DNA of 24,939 bases from an uncultured Faecalibacterium sp. (GTDB taxonomy: Bacteria > Bacillota > Clostridia > Oscillospirales > Ruminococcaceae), in contig CAKSTO010000038.1 in NCBI GenBank assembly GCA_934501115.1, positions 1 to 24,939 of the forward strand, written 5' to 3'. The notes beneath the pieces were generated by a model that saw only the letters and a program-made list of their open reading frames with translations, did not search any database and was not told where the DNA came from. Of this stretch, positions 1 through 7,653 are shown piece by piece. Position numbers and translations under genes: made by a program. Position 1 is the stretch's first letter. The number at the start of each line of letters is the position of its first letter.

Positions 1-1
1 C

Positions 2-22
2 GCGGGCTAAGCAACAGCCCGC
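2..22. repeat. Short hairpin at the left edge
   Basis: A 7-bp perfect stem (GCGGGCT / AGCCCGC) with a 7-nt loop. It lies downstream of the tRNA-Ser terminator and has no T-run on either strand, so it is not a clear terminator. No gene is seen in positions 1-84. Confidence 0.4.
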
Positions 23-84
23 AGGGCTGATTGCTTGCGGTCTGCGGACCGCCGCCCTGTTCTCATCCGCACCATCTTTGCCGC

Positions 85-116
85 AAAAAAGGCACCAGCC
101 TGAGCTGATGCCTTTT
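85..116 (-). terminator. Rho-independent terminator of the tRNA-Ser gene
   Basis: Read on the minus strand, AAAGGCATCAGC and GCTGGTGCCTTT form a long stem around a TCAG loop, followed by a run of T. It begins 3 nt after the CCA end of the tRNA, as expected for a single-tRNA transcript. Confidence 0.85.
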
Positions 117-118
117 GT

Positions 119-209
119 TGGCGGAGATGGTGGGATTCGAACCCACGTGCCCGGTTAAGGACAAAACGATTTCGAGTCGTTCTCGTTACGACCACTTCGA
201 TACATCTCC
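119..209 (-). tRNA. tRNA-Ser, anticodon CGA
   Basis: This gene decodes UCG. The minus strand folds as a class II tRNA. The acceptor stem is GGAGATG pairing with CATCTCC, with discriminator G and an encoded CCA (119-121). The anticodon stem AACGA/TCGTT encloses the loop CTCGAAA, which gives anticodon CGA (plus-strand 172-174). There is a long variable arm, and the T arm is GTGGG-TTCGAAT-CCCAC. The long variable arm and G discriminator both fit serine. It stands alone between its own promoter and terminator. Confidence 0.95.
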
Positions 210-225
210 ACAATAAACCTTATAT

Positions 226-254
226 AGTATAGCAAAAAAGCCTGTTGGCGTCAA
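226..254 (-). promoter_or_regulatory. Sigma-70-type promoter of tRNA-Ser
   Basis: On the minus strand, TTGACG (249-254) and TATACT (226-231) are separated by exactly 17 bp. The -10 box ends 16 nt before the mature tRNA 5' end, so the 5' leader is very short. Confidence 0.8.
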
Positions 255-272
255 CACTTTTTCGCGTTTCGG

Positions 273-304
273 GCTCCGGGTCTGCGGTGCGGCAGACCCG
301 GAGC
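273..304. repeat. 13-bp perfect hairpin between divergent promoters
   Basis: GCTCCGGGTCTGC (273-285) and its exact complement (292-304) flank a 6-nt loop. It sits between the tRNA promoter and the MATE promoter. A short TTT follows on the plus strand, but no gene ends into it from that side. It may be a relic terminator or an insulator; its role is unclear. Confidence 0.6.
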
Positions 305-372
305 TTTCTGCGCTTTTAAGCGGAACATGGAAAAATTTGCGGAAAGGGACTGGTATTTTTGCGGGTTTTGAG

Positions 373-403
373 TATAATAGAGAAGATATAGTTCAAATTT
401 GAA
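373..403 (+). promoter_or_regulatory. MATE gene -10 box and palindromic operator candidate
   Basis: A perfect TATAAT lies at 373-378, with no convincing -35 box at 17 bp. It is followed by the perfect 12-bp palindrome TTCAAATTTGAA at 392-403, about 14 nt past the -10 box and so around or just after the expected transcription start. A repressor bound there would block initiation. MarR-type regulators often use AT-rich palindromes of this kind at efflux-pump genes, but no regulator gene is in the window. Confidence 0.55.
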
Positions 404-426
404 GTAAAAAAAGGGAGATCACATCC

Positions 427-1794
427 ATGGCACAGTCAAAACAGGACATGGGCAGCGGGAACGTCCGCCGTCTGATGCTGCAGCTCATGATCCCTGCGGT
501 GGTAGCGCAGGTCGTGAACCTGTTGTACAACATCGTGGACCGCATTTACATCGGCCATATCGCGGACATCGGTGCGGCAGCGCTGACCGGCGTAGGCCTG
601 TTCACCCCCATCCTGATGCTGCTGAACGCCTTCGCCATGCTGGTGGGCGCAGGCGGTGCGCCCCGCACCGCCATTGCGCTGGGGCAGGGCGACAAGAAAC
701 AGGCAGAAAAGATCATCTCCAACAGCTTTACCATGCTGCTGCTCTTTTCGGTGGTGCTGACCATCGGCTTCTATGCCGGGGCGCCGATGCTGCTTCGGCT
801 GTTTGGTGCCAGCGATGCCACCCTGCCGTATGCCCTGAGCTACAGCCGCATCTACATTCTGGGCTCGGTGTTCGTGCTGCTGGTGCTGGGCATGAACCCC
901 TTCATCACCACGCAGGGCTTTGCCAAAACCAGTATGCTCACCACCGTGATCGGTGCGGTCATCAACATCATCCTTGACCCCATCCTCATCTTCGGGTTCG
1001 GGCTGGGCGTGCGAGGCGCAGCCATTGCCACAGTGCTCAGTCAGGCTGTAGGTGCAGCATGGATCCTGCGTTTTCTCACCGGGAACAAAACCATCCTCAA
1101 GCTCCGCCGGGCTTATCTCAAGCCGGAAAAGCAGGTCATCCTGCCGGTGATGGCGCTGGGCATCTCCACCTTTGTGATGCTCTCCACCGAAAGCCTGCTG
1201 TCCATCAGTTTCAGCTCCAGTCTGGCACGGTACGGCGGCGATGTGGCCGTAGGTGCCATGACCGTTATCACCAGCGCTTCCCAGCTGTGCACCCTGCCCA
1301 TTCAGGGCATCTGTCAGGGCGGTCAGCCCGTGATGAGCTTCAACTTCGGCGCGGGCAAAAGGCCCCGCGTCAAGGAAGCCTTCCGCTTCCAGCTGACTCT
1401 GTGCGGCGTATACACCTGCGTGTTCTGGCTTTTGATGATGCTGGTGCCCGGCGCGGTGGCCGGTATCTTCACCTCGGACAGTGCGCTGATCTCCTACACC
1501 ACCTGGGCCATGCGCATTTACATGGCGGGCATTTTTGCCATGGGCTTCCAGATCGCCTGCCAGCAGAGCTTTATGGCGCTGGGGCAGGCCAAGGTGAGCC
1601 TGCTGCTGGCCTGCCTGCGCAAGATCATCCTGTTGATCCCTCTCATCTTCATCCTGCCGCACCTGCTGCCGGACCCGGTGTTCGGCGTGTTTCTGGCCGA
1701 GCCGGTCAGCGACATTCTGGCCGCGACCATCACCACCATCACCTTCTTTGCCCGGTTCGATAAAATTCTCGACCGCGGTGCCGCTCACGTATGA
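427..1794 (+). CDS. MATE family multidrug efflux transporter
   Basis: This is a polytopic inner-membrane antiporter of the MATE/MOP superfamily, which uses H+ or Na+ gradients to export cationic drugs and metabolites. The 455-residue length and about twelve hydrophobic segments fit the family. The N-terminal stretch around residues 15-45 (RLMLQLMIPAVVAQVVNLLYN, then VDRIYIGHI) is characteristic of MepA-like bacterial members. Two homologous halves are visible, with a repeated MATE-like opening near residue 235. The start is an ATG with AGGGAG 10 nt upstream. The gene is monocistronic: a strong terminator follows at once and the next gene is convergent. Substrate cannot be told from sequence. 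Expression may be controlled at the TTCAAATTTGAA palindrome upstream. Confidence 0.93.
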   Translation: MAQSKQDMGSGNVRRLMLQLMIPAVVAQVVNLLYNIVDRIYIGHIADIGAAALTGVGLFTPILMLLNAFAMLVGAGGAPRTAIALGQGDKKQAEKIISNSFTMLLLFSVVLTIGFYAGAPMLLRLFGASDATLPYALSYSRIYILGSVFVLLVLGMNPFITTQGFAKTSMLTTVIGAVINIILDPILIFGFGLGVRGAAIATVLSQAVGAAWILRFLTGNKTILKLRRAYLKPEKQVILPVMALGISTFVMLSTESLLSISFSSSLARYGGDVAVGAMTVITSASQLCTLPIQGICQGGQPVMSFNFGAGKRPRVKEAFRFQLTLCGVYTCVFWLLMMLVPGAVAGIFTSDSALISYTTWAMRIYMAGIFAMGFQIACQQSFMALGQAKVSLLLACLRKIILLIPLIFILPHLLPDPVFGVFLAEPVSDILAATITTITFFARFDKILDRGAAHV

Positions 1795-1888
1795 TCCCCT
1801 GCGAAAGCAGAAACCCGGAACCTCTTCGTGCCTCACTCTGGCTCGGAAAGGGTTCCGGGTTTTTGTTGTTTCTTTGTTCAGGGGATCA
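1792..1888. terminator. Bidirectional terminator with an outer inverted repeat
   Basis: The core stem is AAACCCGGAACC (1811-1822) with GGTTCCGGGTTT (1851-1862), followed on the plus strand by TTTTGTTGTTTCTTTG, ending the MATE transcript. On the minus strand it can also end the argF transcript, with a weaker T tract. A further 10-bp inverted repeat, TGATCCCCTG (1792-1801, including the MATE stop codon) with CAGGGGATCA (1879-1888), encloses the core. Confidence 0.85.
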
Positions 1889-1896
1889 TTGCCCTC

Positions 1897-2811
1897 TTAT
1901 TTCCCCGCCAGAAGAATGGCCAGCACGGCTTTCTGCACATGCAGGCGGTTCTCGGCTTCGTCGAAGATCTCCGGTGCGTGCTGCTCGAACACCGCCGAGG
2001 AGATCTCTTCGCCCCGGTGGGCGGGCAGACAGTGCAGCACCATCGCGTCGGGCTTGGCGCTTTCCAGCAGCCTGCCCGTGAGCTGGAAGCCCACGAAATC
2101 CCGCAGGCGCTGCTCACTTTCCGGCGTGCCGGGCTTGGCCGTATTCCAGACCGAAGTTGCCACAACATCGGCATCCTGAATGCCCTCGGCGGGATCATCG
2201 GTCAGGTGGAAGGCGCTGCCGTACTTGTGGGCGAACATCAGCACGTCTGCCGCCGGGCGGTAGCTCTGCGGGCAGACACAGGTGACCTGCATCCCGGCCA
2301 GCAGTCCGCCCACGATGAGGCTGTTTGCCATGCTGCTGCCGTCGCCGACAAAGCAGAGCTTCTGGCCGGCCAGCGTGCCACGGCGCTCCCGAATGGTCAT
2401 CAGGTCAGCCAGCACCTGACAGGGATGGGCGTAATCGGTCAGGCCGTTGATCACCGGCACACCGGCCAGCCCGGCAAACTCTTCCAGATCGCTCTGGCGG
2501 TAGGTGCGCCACACCACGCAGTCGTAGTAGCGTCCCAGCACCCGGGCGGTGTCCTTGAGGGGTTCGCCGCGGCCTGCCTGCAGCTCGGCGGTGTTCATGT
2601 AGTTGCCAAGGCCGCCCAGCTGGTAAACGCCCACCTCAAAGCTGGTACGGGTGCGGGTGGACGCCTTGGAGAACATCAGAGCCACCGTTTTGCCTGCCAG
2701 CAGAGGAGCGGTACCGCCCAGCTTCTGCTGTGCCTTGAGCTGGTCGGCCACATCCAGAACATGGGTCAGCTCAGCAGGGGAGAGGTCGCTCATTTTCAGC
2801 AGATTTTTCAT
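1897..2811 (-). CDS. argF: Ornithine carbamoyltransferase (variant ornithine loop)
   Basis: Transfers the carbamoyl group from carbamoyl phosphate to ornithine, giving citrulline in the cytoplasm. The 304-residue protein has the carbamoyl-phosphate motif STRTR (51-55), HPCQ (129-132), and HCLP followed by AHRGEEI (260-270), the OTC form of the catalytic cysteine motif. Family members normally carry a D-x-W-x-SMG loop contacting ornithine. The aligned stretch here reads TSVWNTAKPG (219-228), so SMG is not present. The ATG overlaps the argD stop as ATGA, implying translational coupling, and this is the last gene of the arginine cluster. HCLP plus an ArgJ-type pathway argue for true ornithine as substrate, but the altered loop leaves a modified substrate possible. 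No argI or second OTC is in the window. Confidence 0.93.
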   Translation of the reverse strand: MKNLLKMSDLSPAELTHVLDVADQLKAQQKLGGTAPLLAGKTVALMFSKASTRTRTSFEVGVYQLGGLGNYMNTAELQAGRGEPLKDTARVLGRYYDCVVWRTYRQSDLEEFAGLAGVPVINGLTDYAHPCQVLADLMTIRERRGTLAGQKLCFVGDGSSMANSLIVGGLLAGMQVTCVCPQSYRPAADVLMFAHKYGSAFHLTDDPAEGIQDADVVATSVWNTAKPGTPESEQRLRDFVGFQLTGRLLESAKPDAMVLHCLPAHRGEEISSAVFEQHAPEIFDEAENRLHVQKAVLAILLAGK

Positions 2812-4010
2812 GCCTGCTCCTTCGGAGCCGCCGGCTCCATCTTACGCAGCACATTGCCCAGAATCTCCAGCGCCATGTCCACATCGTGCTCGCTGAGGGT
2901 CAGCGGCGGCAGCAGGCGCAGGCGGGTCTTAGCGGTCAGCACCAGCAGGCCTGCTTCGCGGCAGGCGGCCAGCACATCTGCGGCCTTGAGGTCGTAGAAC
3001 TCGATGCCCACCATCAGGCCGATGCCGGAGATGCTCTTGACATGGGGCAGCTTTGCGATGCCCGCACGCAGCTGGACGGCACGCTCATTGACATTGGCAA
3101 GGAAGCTCTGATCCATGCGGTCTACCACCACATTGGCACCGGCACAAACCACCGGGTTGCCGCCAAAGGTGGAGCCGTGGGTGCCGGGCCCCATGCCCTC
3201 GGCCACCTTTTCGTTCATCAGCACCGCGCCGATGGGCAGGCCGCCGCCCAGACCCTTGGCCAGCGTGACCACATCCGGCTTGAGGTTGTAGTGCTCACAG
3301 CACAGGAAGGTACCGGTGCGGCCCACGCCGGTCTGCACCTCGTCCACGATGAGCACAAGGTCTTTTTCGTCACAGAGCCTGCGCACGGCCTGCACATAAT
3401 CCGGATCCAGCGCCATGACGCCGCCCTCGCCCTGAATGAGTTCCAGCATCACGGCACAGGTATTGCGATCCACCAGCTCCTGCAGCGCTTCGATATCGCC
3501 CGCCGGAGCGTACAGAAAGCCCTCGTTGAAGGGGCCGAAGTAGTTGTGGAACACCTCCTGACCGGTGGCGGTCAGGGTAGCGATGGTGCGGCCGTGGAAG
3601 CTGTTGACCAGCGTGATGATCGTGGTGCGATCCTTGCTGTAATGATCCACGCTGTACTTACGGGCGGCCTTGATGGCACCCTCGTTGGCCTCGGCACCGG
3701 AGTTGCCGAAGAACACCCGGCTCATGCCGGTGCGCTTGCACAGCTTTTTGGCCAGCTTGCCGCAGGGGGCAGTGTAGTAGAGGTTGGAGGCGTGCTGCAG
3801 CTTGTGTGCCTGCTCAGACACGGCTTCTGCCCATGTCAGGTCGCAGTAGCCCAGACTGTTGACGCCGATGCCGCTGGTAAAATCCAGATATTCCTGACCT
3901 TCCGGCCCTATTGCGTGCAGGCCGTGGCCTTTTTCCAGCACGATCGGGTTGCGGTTATAGGTATGCAGGACATATTCATTGTCCCGCTTGATGACTTTTT
4001 CAGAATCCAT
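2808..4010 (-). CDS. argD: Acetylornithine aminotransferase
   Basis: PLP-dependent class III aminotransferase that converts N-acetylglutamate semialdehyde plus glutamate to N-acetylornithine plus 2-oxoglutarate. The 400-residue length is normal. Visible motifs are the cofactor-phosphate segment GNSGAEANEGAIKAAR (102-117), SFHGRT (137-142), the pyridine-binding aspartate D223 in IVDEVQTGVGRTG, and the Schiff-base lysine K252 in TLAKGLGGG. ATG start with AGGAGG 8 nt upstream. The stop overlaps the argF start by 4 nt. Unlike the other arg genes, it has a long leader (4011-4263) holding a repeat element, and a good promoter directly after the argB stop. Some ArgD enzymes also serve lysine biosynthesis; this cannot be judged here. 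Confidence 0.95.
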   Translation of the reverse strand: MDSEKVIKRDNEYVLHTYNRNPIVLEKGHGLHAIGPEGQEYLDFTSGIGVNSLGYCDLTWAEAVSEQAHKLQHASNLYYTAPCGKLAKKLCKRTGMSRVFFGNSGAEANEGAIKAARKYSVDHYSKDRTTIITLVNSFHGRTIATLTATGQEVFHNYFGPFNEGFLYAPAGDIEALQELVDRNTCAVMLELIQGEGGVMALDPDYVQAVRRLCDEKDLVLIVDEVQTGVGRTGTFLCCEHYNLKPDVVTLAKGLGGGLPIGAVLMNEKVAEGMGPGTHGSTFGGNPVVCAGANVVVDRMDQSFLANVNERAVQLRAGIAKLPHVKSISGIGLMVGIEFYDLKAADVLAACREAGLLVLTAKTRLRLLPPLTLSEHDVDMALEILGNVLRKMEPAAPKEQA

Positions 4011-4058
4011 AGGTGTACCTCCTGTAAAATGGAGCTGTTGCGCAAGGTTGGCATCCTT

Positions 4059-4192
4059 GCCCTCTCAGTCATCTCGCTTTGCTCGATGCCAGCTCCCCCA
4101 AAGTGGGAGCCCTTGGCAGTCCACGCAGACTGCATCTTTTTGCCAAGGCCTCTCCCTTTGGGAGAGGTGTCACCGCAGGTGACGGAGAGGGC
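4059..4192. repeat. Terminal-inverted-repeat element, copy R1
   Basis: Bounded by GCCCTCTCAGTCA (4059-4071) and TGACGGAGAGGGC (4180-4192), 12 of 13 positions complementary. Each arm holds a GC-rich hairpin (AGCTCCCCCAAAGTGGGAGC-like at 4091-4110; CTCTCCCTTTGGGAGAG at 4150-4166). The centre contains the GGCAGTCC...TTGCCAAGGC segment, also found in copy R3. It lies in the transcribed leader of argD. Confidence 0.8.
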
Positions 4193-4263
4193 GAGCCCGC
4201 TAAAATAAGAGCATCTGCAGTATGCCAACCGCCGTACAGCAGCGGAGCAAGCTCGTTGCCTTT

Positions 4264-4292
4264 ATTATAGCTTCCCGCCGGCGATTGCGCAA
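4264..4292 (-). promoter_or_regulatory. Internal promoter for argD-argF
   Basis: On the minus strand, TTGCGC (4287-4292) and TATAAT (4264-4269) are separated by 17 bp. The -35 box starts 3 nt after the argB stop codon. This would give argDF a leader of about 250 nt including repeat R1. Confidence 0.7.
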
Positions 4293-4295
4293 TGC

Positions 4296-5150
4296 TTATT
4301 CGCGGTGGCTGCGGCGGTAGAAGCGGGTGCCGGAGCCGCGGTTGGAGAACAGCTCCAGCAGGATGGAGTGAGGCACACGGCCATCGATGATCACGGCCTC
4401 GTGCACGCCCTGATAGATGGCATCGGCCATGCCGCCGATCTTGGGGATCATGCCGCCCGCAATGATACCGGCGGACTTGTAGCCCTCGATCTCGGAGACC
4501 TCCACCTCCGGGATCAGGGTGCTCTCGTCATCCTTATCCCGCAGCAGGCCTGCGATATCGGTCATGGACACCAGCTTTTCGGCCTTCAGGGCAATGGCGA
4601 TCTGCGCGGCGGCAGTGTCTGCATTGACATTGTAGGCCTGACCCAGATCATCCATGCCGACGGTGGCGATGACCGGGATATAGCCGCCGTCCAGCAGGCT
4701 GGAGATCAGGGTGGCGTCCACATGAACGATCTCGCCCACATGACCCAGCTGAGGATCCAGCTCGGTGCAGCGCAGCATCTGGCCATCCATGCCGCACAGA
4801 CCCACGCCGCGGCCGCGCAGCTTTGCCACCAGATCTTTGTTCACCTTACCGGCCAGCACCTGCTGCACGATCTCCATGGTGGCGTCATCGGTGACCCGCA
4901 GACCGTTTGCGAAATGGCTCTCCACGCCCACCTTTTTCAGCATCTCGTTGATCGCCGGGCCGCCGCCGTGCACCAGCACGACGCGCACACCCAGCAGGGT
5001 GAGGGTGACAAGGTCGTTCATGACGGCATTTTTCAGTTCCTCGTTGATCATGGCATTGCCGCCGTACTTCACGACCATGGTCTTTCCGTGATACTTCTGG
5101 ATATAGGGTGTCGCCTCCGAAAAAAGGCGTGCCATTTCTTCGTTTTTCAT
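4296..5150 (-). CDS. argB: Acetylglutamate kinase, arginine-sensitive type
   Basis: Phosphorylates N-acetylglutamate with ATP, the step usually controlled by arginine when ArgJ recycles the acetyl group. The 284-residue protein has the amino-acid kinase nucleotide motif KYGGNAM (28-34), LVHGGGP near residue 60 and GLRVTD near 83. The N-terminal segment before KYGGNAM (ATPYIQKYHGKTMVV) matches the extra N-terminal helix of arginine-inhibited hexameric NAGKs, so feedback inhibition is likely. The C-terminus (SNRGSGTRFYRRSHRE) departs from the usual ending in GIGTMI and adds basic residues. ATG start with AGAGGAAA upstream. It lies between argJ and argD, separated from each by a repeat element. 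Confidence 0.95.
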   Translation of the reverse strand: MKNEEMARLFSEATPYIQKYHGKTMVVKYGGNAMINEELKNAVMNDLVTLTLLGVRVVLVHGGGPAINEMLKKVGVESHFANGLRVTDDATMEIVQQVLAGKVNKDLVAKLRGRGVGLCGMDGQMLRCTELDPQLGHVGEIVHVDATLISSLLDGGYIPVIATVGMDDLGQAYNVNADTAAAQIAIALKAEKLVSMTDIAGLLRDKDDESTLIPEVEVSEIEGYKSAGIIAGGMIPKIGGMADAIYQGVHEAVIIDGRVPHSILLELFSNRGSGTRFYRRSHRE

Positions 5151-5163
5151 AAGATTTCCTCTG

Positions 5164-5316
5164 AACCCTCTCAGTCAATGCCTTGCGGCATTGCCAGCTC
5201 CCCCGAAGGGGGGAGCTTTTTGCCGAATGGGTCACTTTATTCCATAAAATCAGCTGCTTGTCGTTCGTTTTAAGCTCCCCCTTCGGGGGAGCTGGCGCGC
5301 AGCGCCTGAGAGGGTT
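5164..5316. repeat. Terminal-inverted-repeat element, copy R2
   Basis: Bounded by perfect 11-bp inverted repeats AACCCTCTCAG (5164-5174) and CTGAGAGGGTT (5306-5316). The left arm has ATGCC-TTGC-GGCAT and AGCTCCCCCGAAGGGGGGAGCT hairpins followed by TTTT; the right arm has AGCTCCCCCTTCGGGGGAGCT. It fills almost the whole argJ/argB gap and ends 1 nt from the argJ stop codon. Confidence 0.85.
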
Positions 5317-5317
5317 A

Positions 5318-6547
5318 TCAGGTGCGGTAATCGCCGTTGATCTTAACGTAATCGTAGGTCAGATCGCAGCCCCATGCCTTGGCGGATGCATCGCCAGTGC
5401 CCATGTCCACCTTGACCAGGATATCATGCTCGGCCAGCACCTTGGAGGCCTCGTCCTCGCTGTAGGGGTGGTAGGCAGCGTTCTCGCACACATACACCTC
5501 GCCCGCCTTGCTGGAAAGCCGCACGCAGACCTTGTCGATGGAGAAATCGCCGGGAGTGTAGCCGATGGCGCAGAGGATGCGCCCCCAGTTTGCATCACGG
5601 CCAAATACCGCAGCCTTGAACAGGTTGGAGCACACCACGCTGCGGCTGACGGCACGGGCGGTCTTCAGGTCGGGGGCGTGGGTGACTTCGCAGGTGATGA
5701 GGTGGGTGGCACCCTCGCCGTCACCGGCGTGCTCGGCGCACATGTGCTCGGCAATGGCGGTCAGCGCAGCCACAAATGCATCGTAGTCGGCGTTTTCCTC
5801 TGTGATCTCGGGGTTGCCGGCAAGGCCGGAAGCCATGACGATGAGGGTATCGTTGGTGGAGGTGTCCAGATCCACGCTCATCTGATTGTAGGTGCCGGGC
5901 ACAACGGTCTTGAGCGCCTTTTCCAGCAGGATGGGGGAGACCGCCGCATCGGTGGTGTAGAATGCCAGCATCGTGGCCATATTGGGGGCGATCATGCCGC
6001 TGCCCTTGCCGATGGCACCCACGGTGCACACCTTGCCGCCCAGCTCAAACTGGATGGCGTATTCCTTTTTGTGGGTGTCGGTCGTCATGATGGCGGTGGC
6101 GGCGTCGGCGCTGCCCTGCCCGTCCGCAGCCAGCTTTGCGGCGGCGGCAGGGATGCCCCGGGCAAAGGGGTCGATGACCATGGGCTGACCGATGACGCCG
6201 GTGGAAGCAGGCAGCACGTCCTGCGGATCGATGCCCAGCGCCTTACCCACCAGCTCGCAGCATTCTTCGGCCAGAGCCACACCGTTGGCGGCGCAGGTAT
6301 TGGCGTTGCCGCTGTTCACAAGGATCGCCTGTGCATAGCCGTCCTTCAGGTGGGCGCGATCCACCTTGATGGGTGCGCCGCAGACCTTGTTGGTGGTGTA
6401 CACACCGGCGGCGGCGCAGCGGACGTCCGCCTTGATAAGCGCCAGATCGTATTTTTCTGCATGGTTTGCCCTGATGCCGCAATGGACACCGGCGGCGGCA
6501 AAACCCTTGGGCGCGCAGATGCCGCCCGCAACTTCCTTGTACTGCAT
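5318..6547 (-). CDS. argJ: Glutamate N-acetyltransferase / ornithine acetyltransferase
   Basis: Transfers the acetyl group from N-acetylornithine to glutamate, releasing ornithine and regenerating N-acetylglutamate. Bifunctional forms also use acetyl-CoA. The 409-residue proenzyme has the self-cleavage site in GSGMIAPNMATML: Ala191-Thr192, where Thr192 becomes the N-terminal nucleophile of the beta chain. It also has VNSGNANTC (78-85) and STGVIG (115-120), a typical ArgJ set. ATG start with GGAGGG 8 nt upstream. No argA or argE is in the window, so this enzyme probably closes the acetyl cycle. Whether it is mono- or bifunctional cannot be told from sequence. Confidence 0.96.
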   Translation of the reverse strand: MQYKEVAGGICAPKGFAAAGVHCGIRANHAEKYDLALIKADVRCAAAGVYTTNKVCGAPIKVDRAHLKDGYAQAILVNSGNANTCAANGVALAEECCELVGKALGIDPQDVLPASTGVIGQPMVIDPFARGIPAAAAKLAADGQGSADAATAIMTTDTHKKEYAIQFELGGKVCTVGAIGKGSGMIAPNMATMLAFYTTDAAVSPILLEKALKTVVPGTYNQMSVDLDTSTNDTLIVMASGLAGNPEITEENADYDAFVAALTAIAEHMCAEHAGDGEGATHLITCEVTHAPDLKTARAVSRSVVCSNLFKAAVFGRDANWGRILCAIGYTPGDFSIDKVCVRLSSKAGEVYVCENAAYHPYSEDEASKVLAEHDILVKVDMGTGDASAKAWGCDLTYDYVKINGDYRT

Positions 6548-6570
6548 AATGATACCCTCCCTATAGCATC

Positions 6571-6705
6571 CTCGCCCTCTCCGTCAATGCTTCGCATTGC
6601 CACCTCTCCCAAAGTGAGAGGCTTTGGCAGTCCCCGCAAAGTTTCCGGTTTCGCCAGAGGCTCTCCCTTTGGGAGAGCTGGCGCGTCAGCGCCTGAGAGG
6701 GCGAG
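6571..6705. repeat. Terminal-inverted-repeat element, copy R3
   Basis: Bounded by CTCGCCCTCTCCGTCA (6571-6586) and CTGAGAGGGCGAG (6693-6705), near-perfect inverted repeats. The left arm carries a CCTCTCCC...GTGAGAGG hairpin, the right arm CTCTCCCTTTGGGAGAG. The centre (GGCAGTCC...CGCCAGAGG) resembles that of R1 and R6. It lies in the argC/argJ gap, 6 nt from the argC stop codon. Confidence 0.8.
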
Positions 6706-6711
6706 CCATCT

Positions 6712-7653
6712 TTATTCCAATCCTTTGGTCTCTTCCAGACCCAGCATCAGGTTCATGCACTGGACGGCGGCACCGGAGGAGCCCTTGCCCAGATTGTCGA
6801 ACACAGACACCAGCATCATCTGGTCGCCGGCCGCGTTCACGGTCAGGTACAGCTCCATTCGGTCGGTGCCGGCCATGGCGTTCGAGTACAGGCCGTTCTC
6901 CGGCAGAGTCTCGTTCAGCCCGTGCACCTTGATGGTGGCGGCGTCCTGATAGTACCCGGCAATGCCTGCAGCCACCTGTTCGGCGGTGGTGCCCGCCAGC
7001 GTCAGATCCAGCGGCACCAGCACCTGCATGCCGCAGTAGTAGTCGCACACCACCGGCACGAACATGGGGGTGTGGGCAAGGCCGCTGATCTTCTGCATCT
7101 CGGGCAGATGCTTATGGGCAAGGCCCAGACCGTAGCTCTTGGGTGCATCCAGCTTGCTGTGTGCCGGGCGGTCGGGGCTCTCGTACTCGGCGATCATCTT
7201 TTTGCCGCCGCCGGAGTAGCCGGAGATGCCGGTGCAGCTGAAGGGATACTCTGCCGGGACAAGGCCCAGCTCCACCAGCGGGCGGGCAATGCTGATAAAG
7301 CCGCTGGCATAGCAGCCGGGCACTGCCACGCGGCAGGAATTTTTGATTTTTTCCTTCTGGCCCGCCAGCTCCGGGAAGCCGTAGTCCCATGCGGCATCGG
7401 TGCGGAAGGCGGTGGAGGTGTCCAGCACCTTCACGTCCGGGCGCAGCAGGGGCATGACCTCTTTGGAAGCTGCATCCGGCAGGCAGAGGAAGGCGAGGTC
7501 GGCGGAGTTGATGACCTTCGCGCGCTCGTTCACATCCTTGCGGCCCTCTGCGGAAATGGAAAGCAGCTCGATCTCCGGGCGTGCAGCCAGCCGGTCGGCA
7601 ATGCGCAGGCCGGTGGTGCCGGAGGAGCCATCAATAAAAACTTTCACGCTCAT
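6712..7653 (-). CDS. argC: N-acetyl-gamma-glutamyl-phosphate reductase, short type
   Basis: NADPH-dependent reduction of N-acetylglutamyl phosphate to the semialdehyde, the third step of the pathway. At 313 residues it is the shorter type 2 AGPR form. The N-terminal Rossmann start is FIDGSSGTTGLRIADRL (6-22). The catalytic cysteine is C114 in VPGCYASGF. GISGYSGGGKKMI is typical of type 2. The ATG overlaps the argH stop by 4 nt (ATGA), so the two are probably translationally coupled. The next gene downstream, argJ, lies beyond repeat R3. Confidence 0.95.
   Translation of the reverse strand: MSVKVFIDGSSGTTGLRIADRLAARPEIELLSISAEGRKDVNERAKVINSADLAFLCLPDAASKEVMPLLRPDVKVLDTSTAFRTDAAWDYGFPELAGQKEKIKNSCRVAVPGCYASGFISIARPLVELGLVPAEYPFSCTGISGYSGGGKKMIAEYESPDRPAHSKLDAPKSYGLGLAHKHLPEMQKISGLAHTPMFVPVVCDYYCGMQVLVPLDLTLAGTTAEQVAAGIAGYYQDAATIKVHGLNETLPENGLYSNAMAGTDRMELYLTVNAAGDQMMLVSVFDNLGKGSSGAAVQCMNLMLGLEETKGLE

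Noticed and set aside
436..1836. Long open frame on the minus strand opposite the MATE gene
   Set aside because: It is a GC-driven shadow of the transporter gene, rich in Gln, His and Gly, with no ribosome site or family motif.
4020..4260. Small protein genes in the argB/argD gap
   Set aside because: Open frames there run through repeat hairpins, lack ribosome sites and change between repeat copies.
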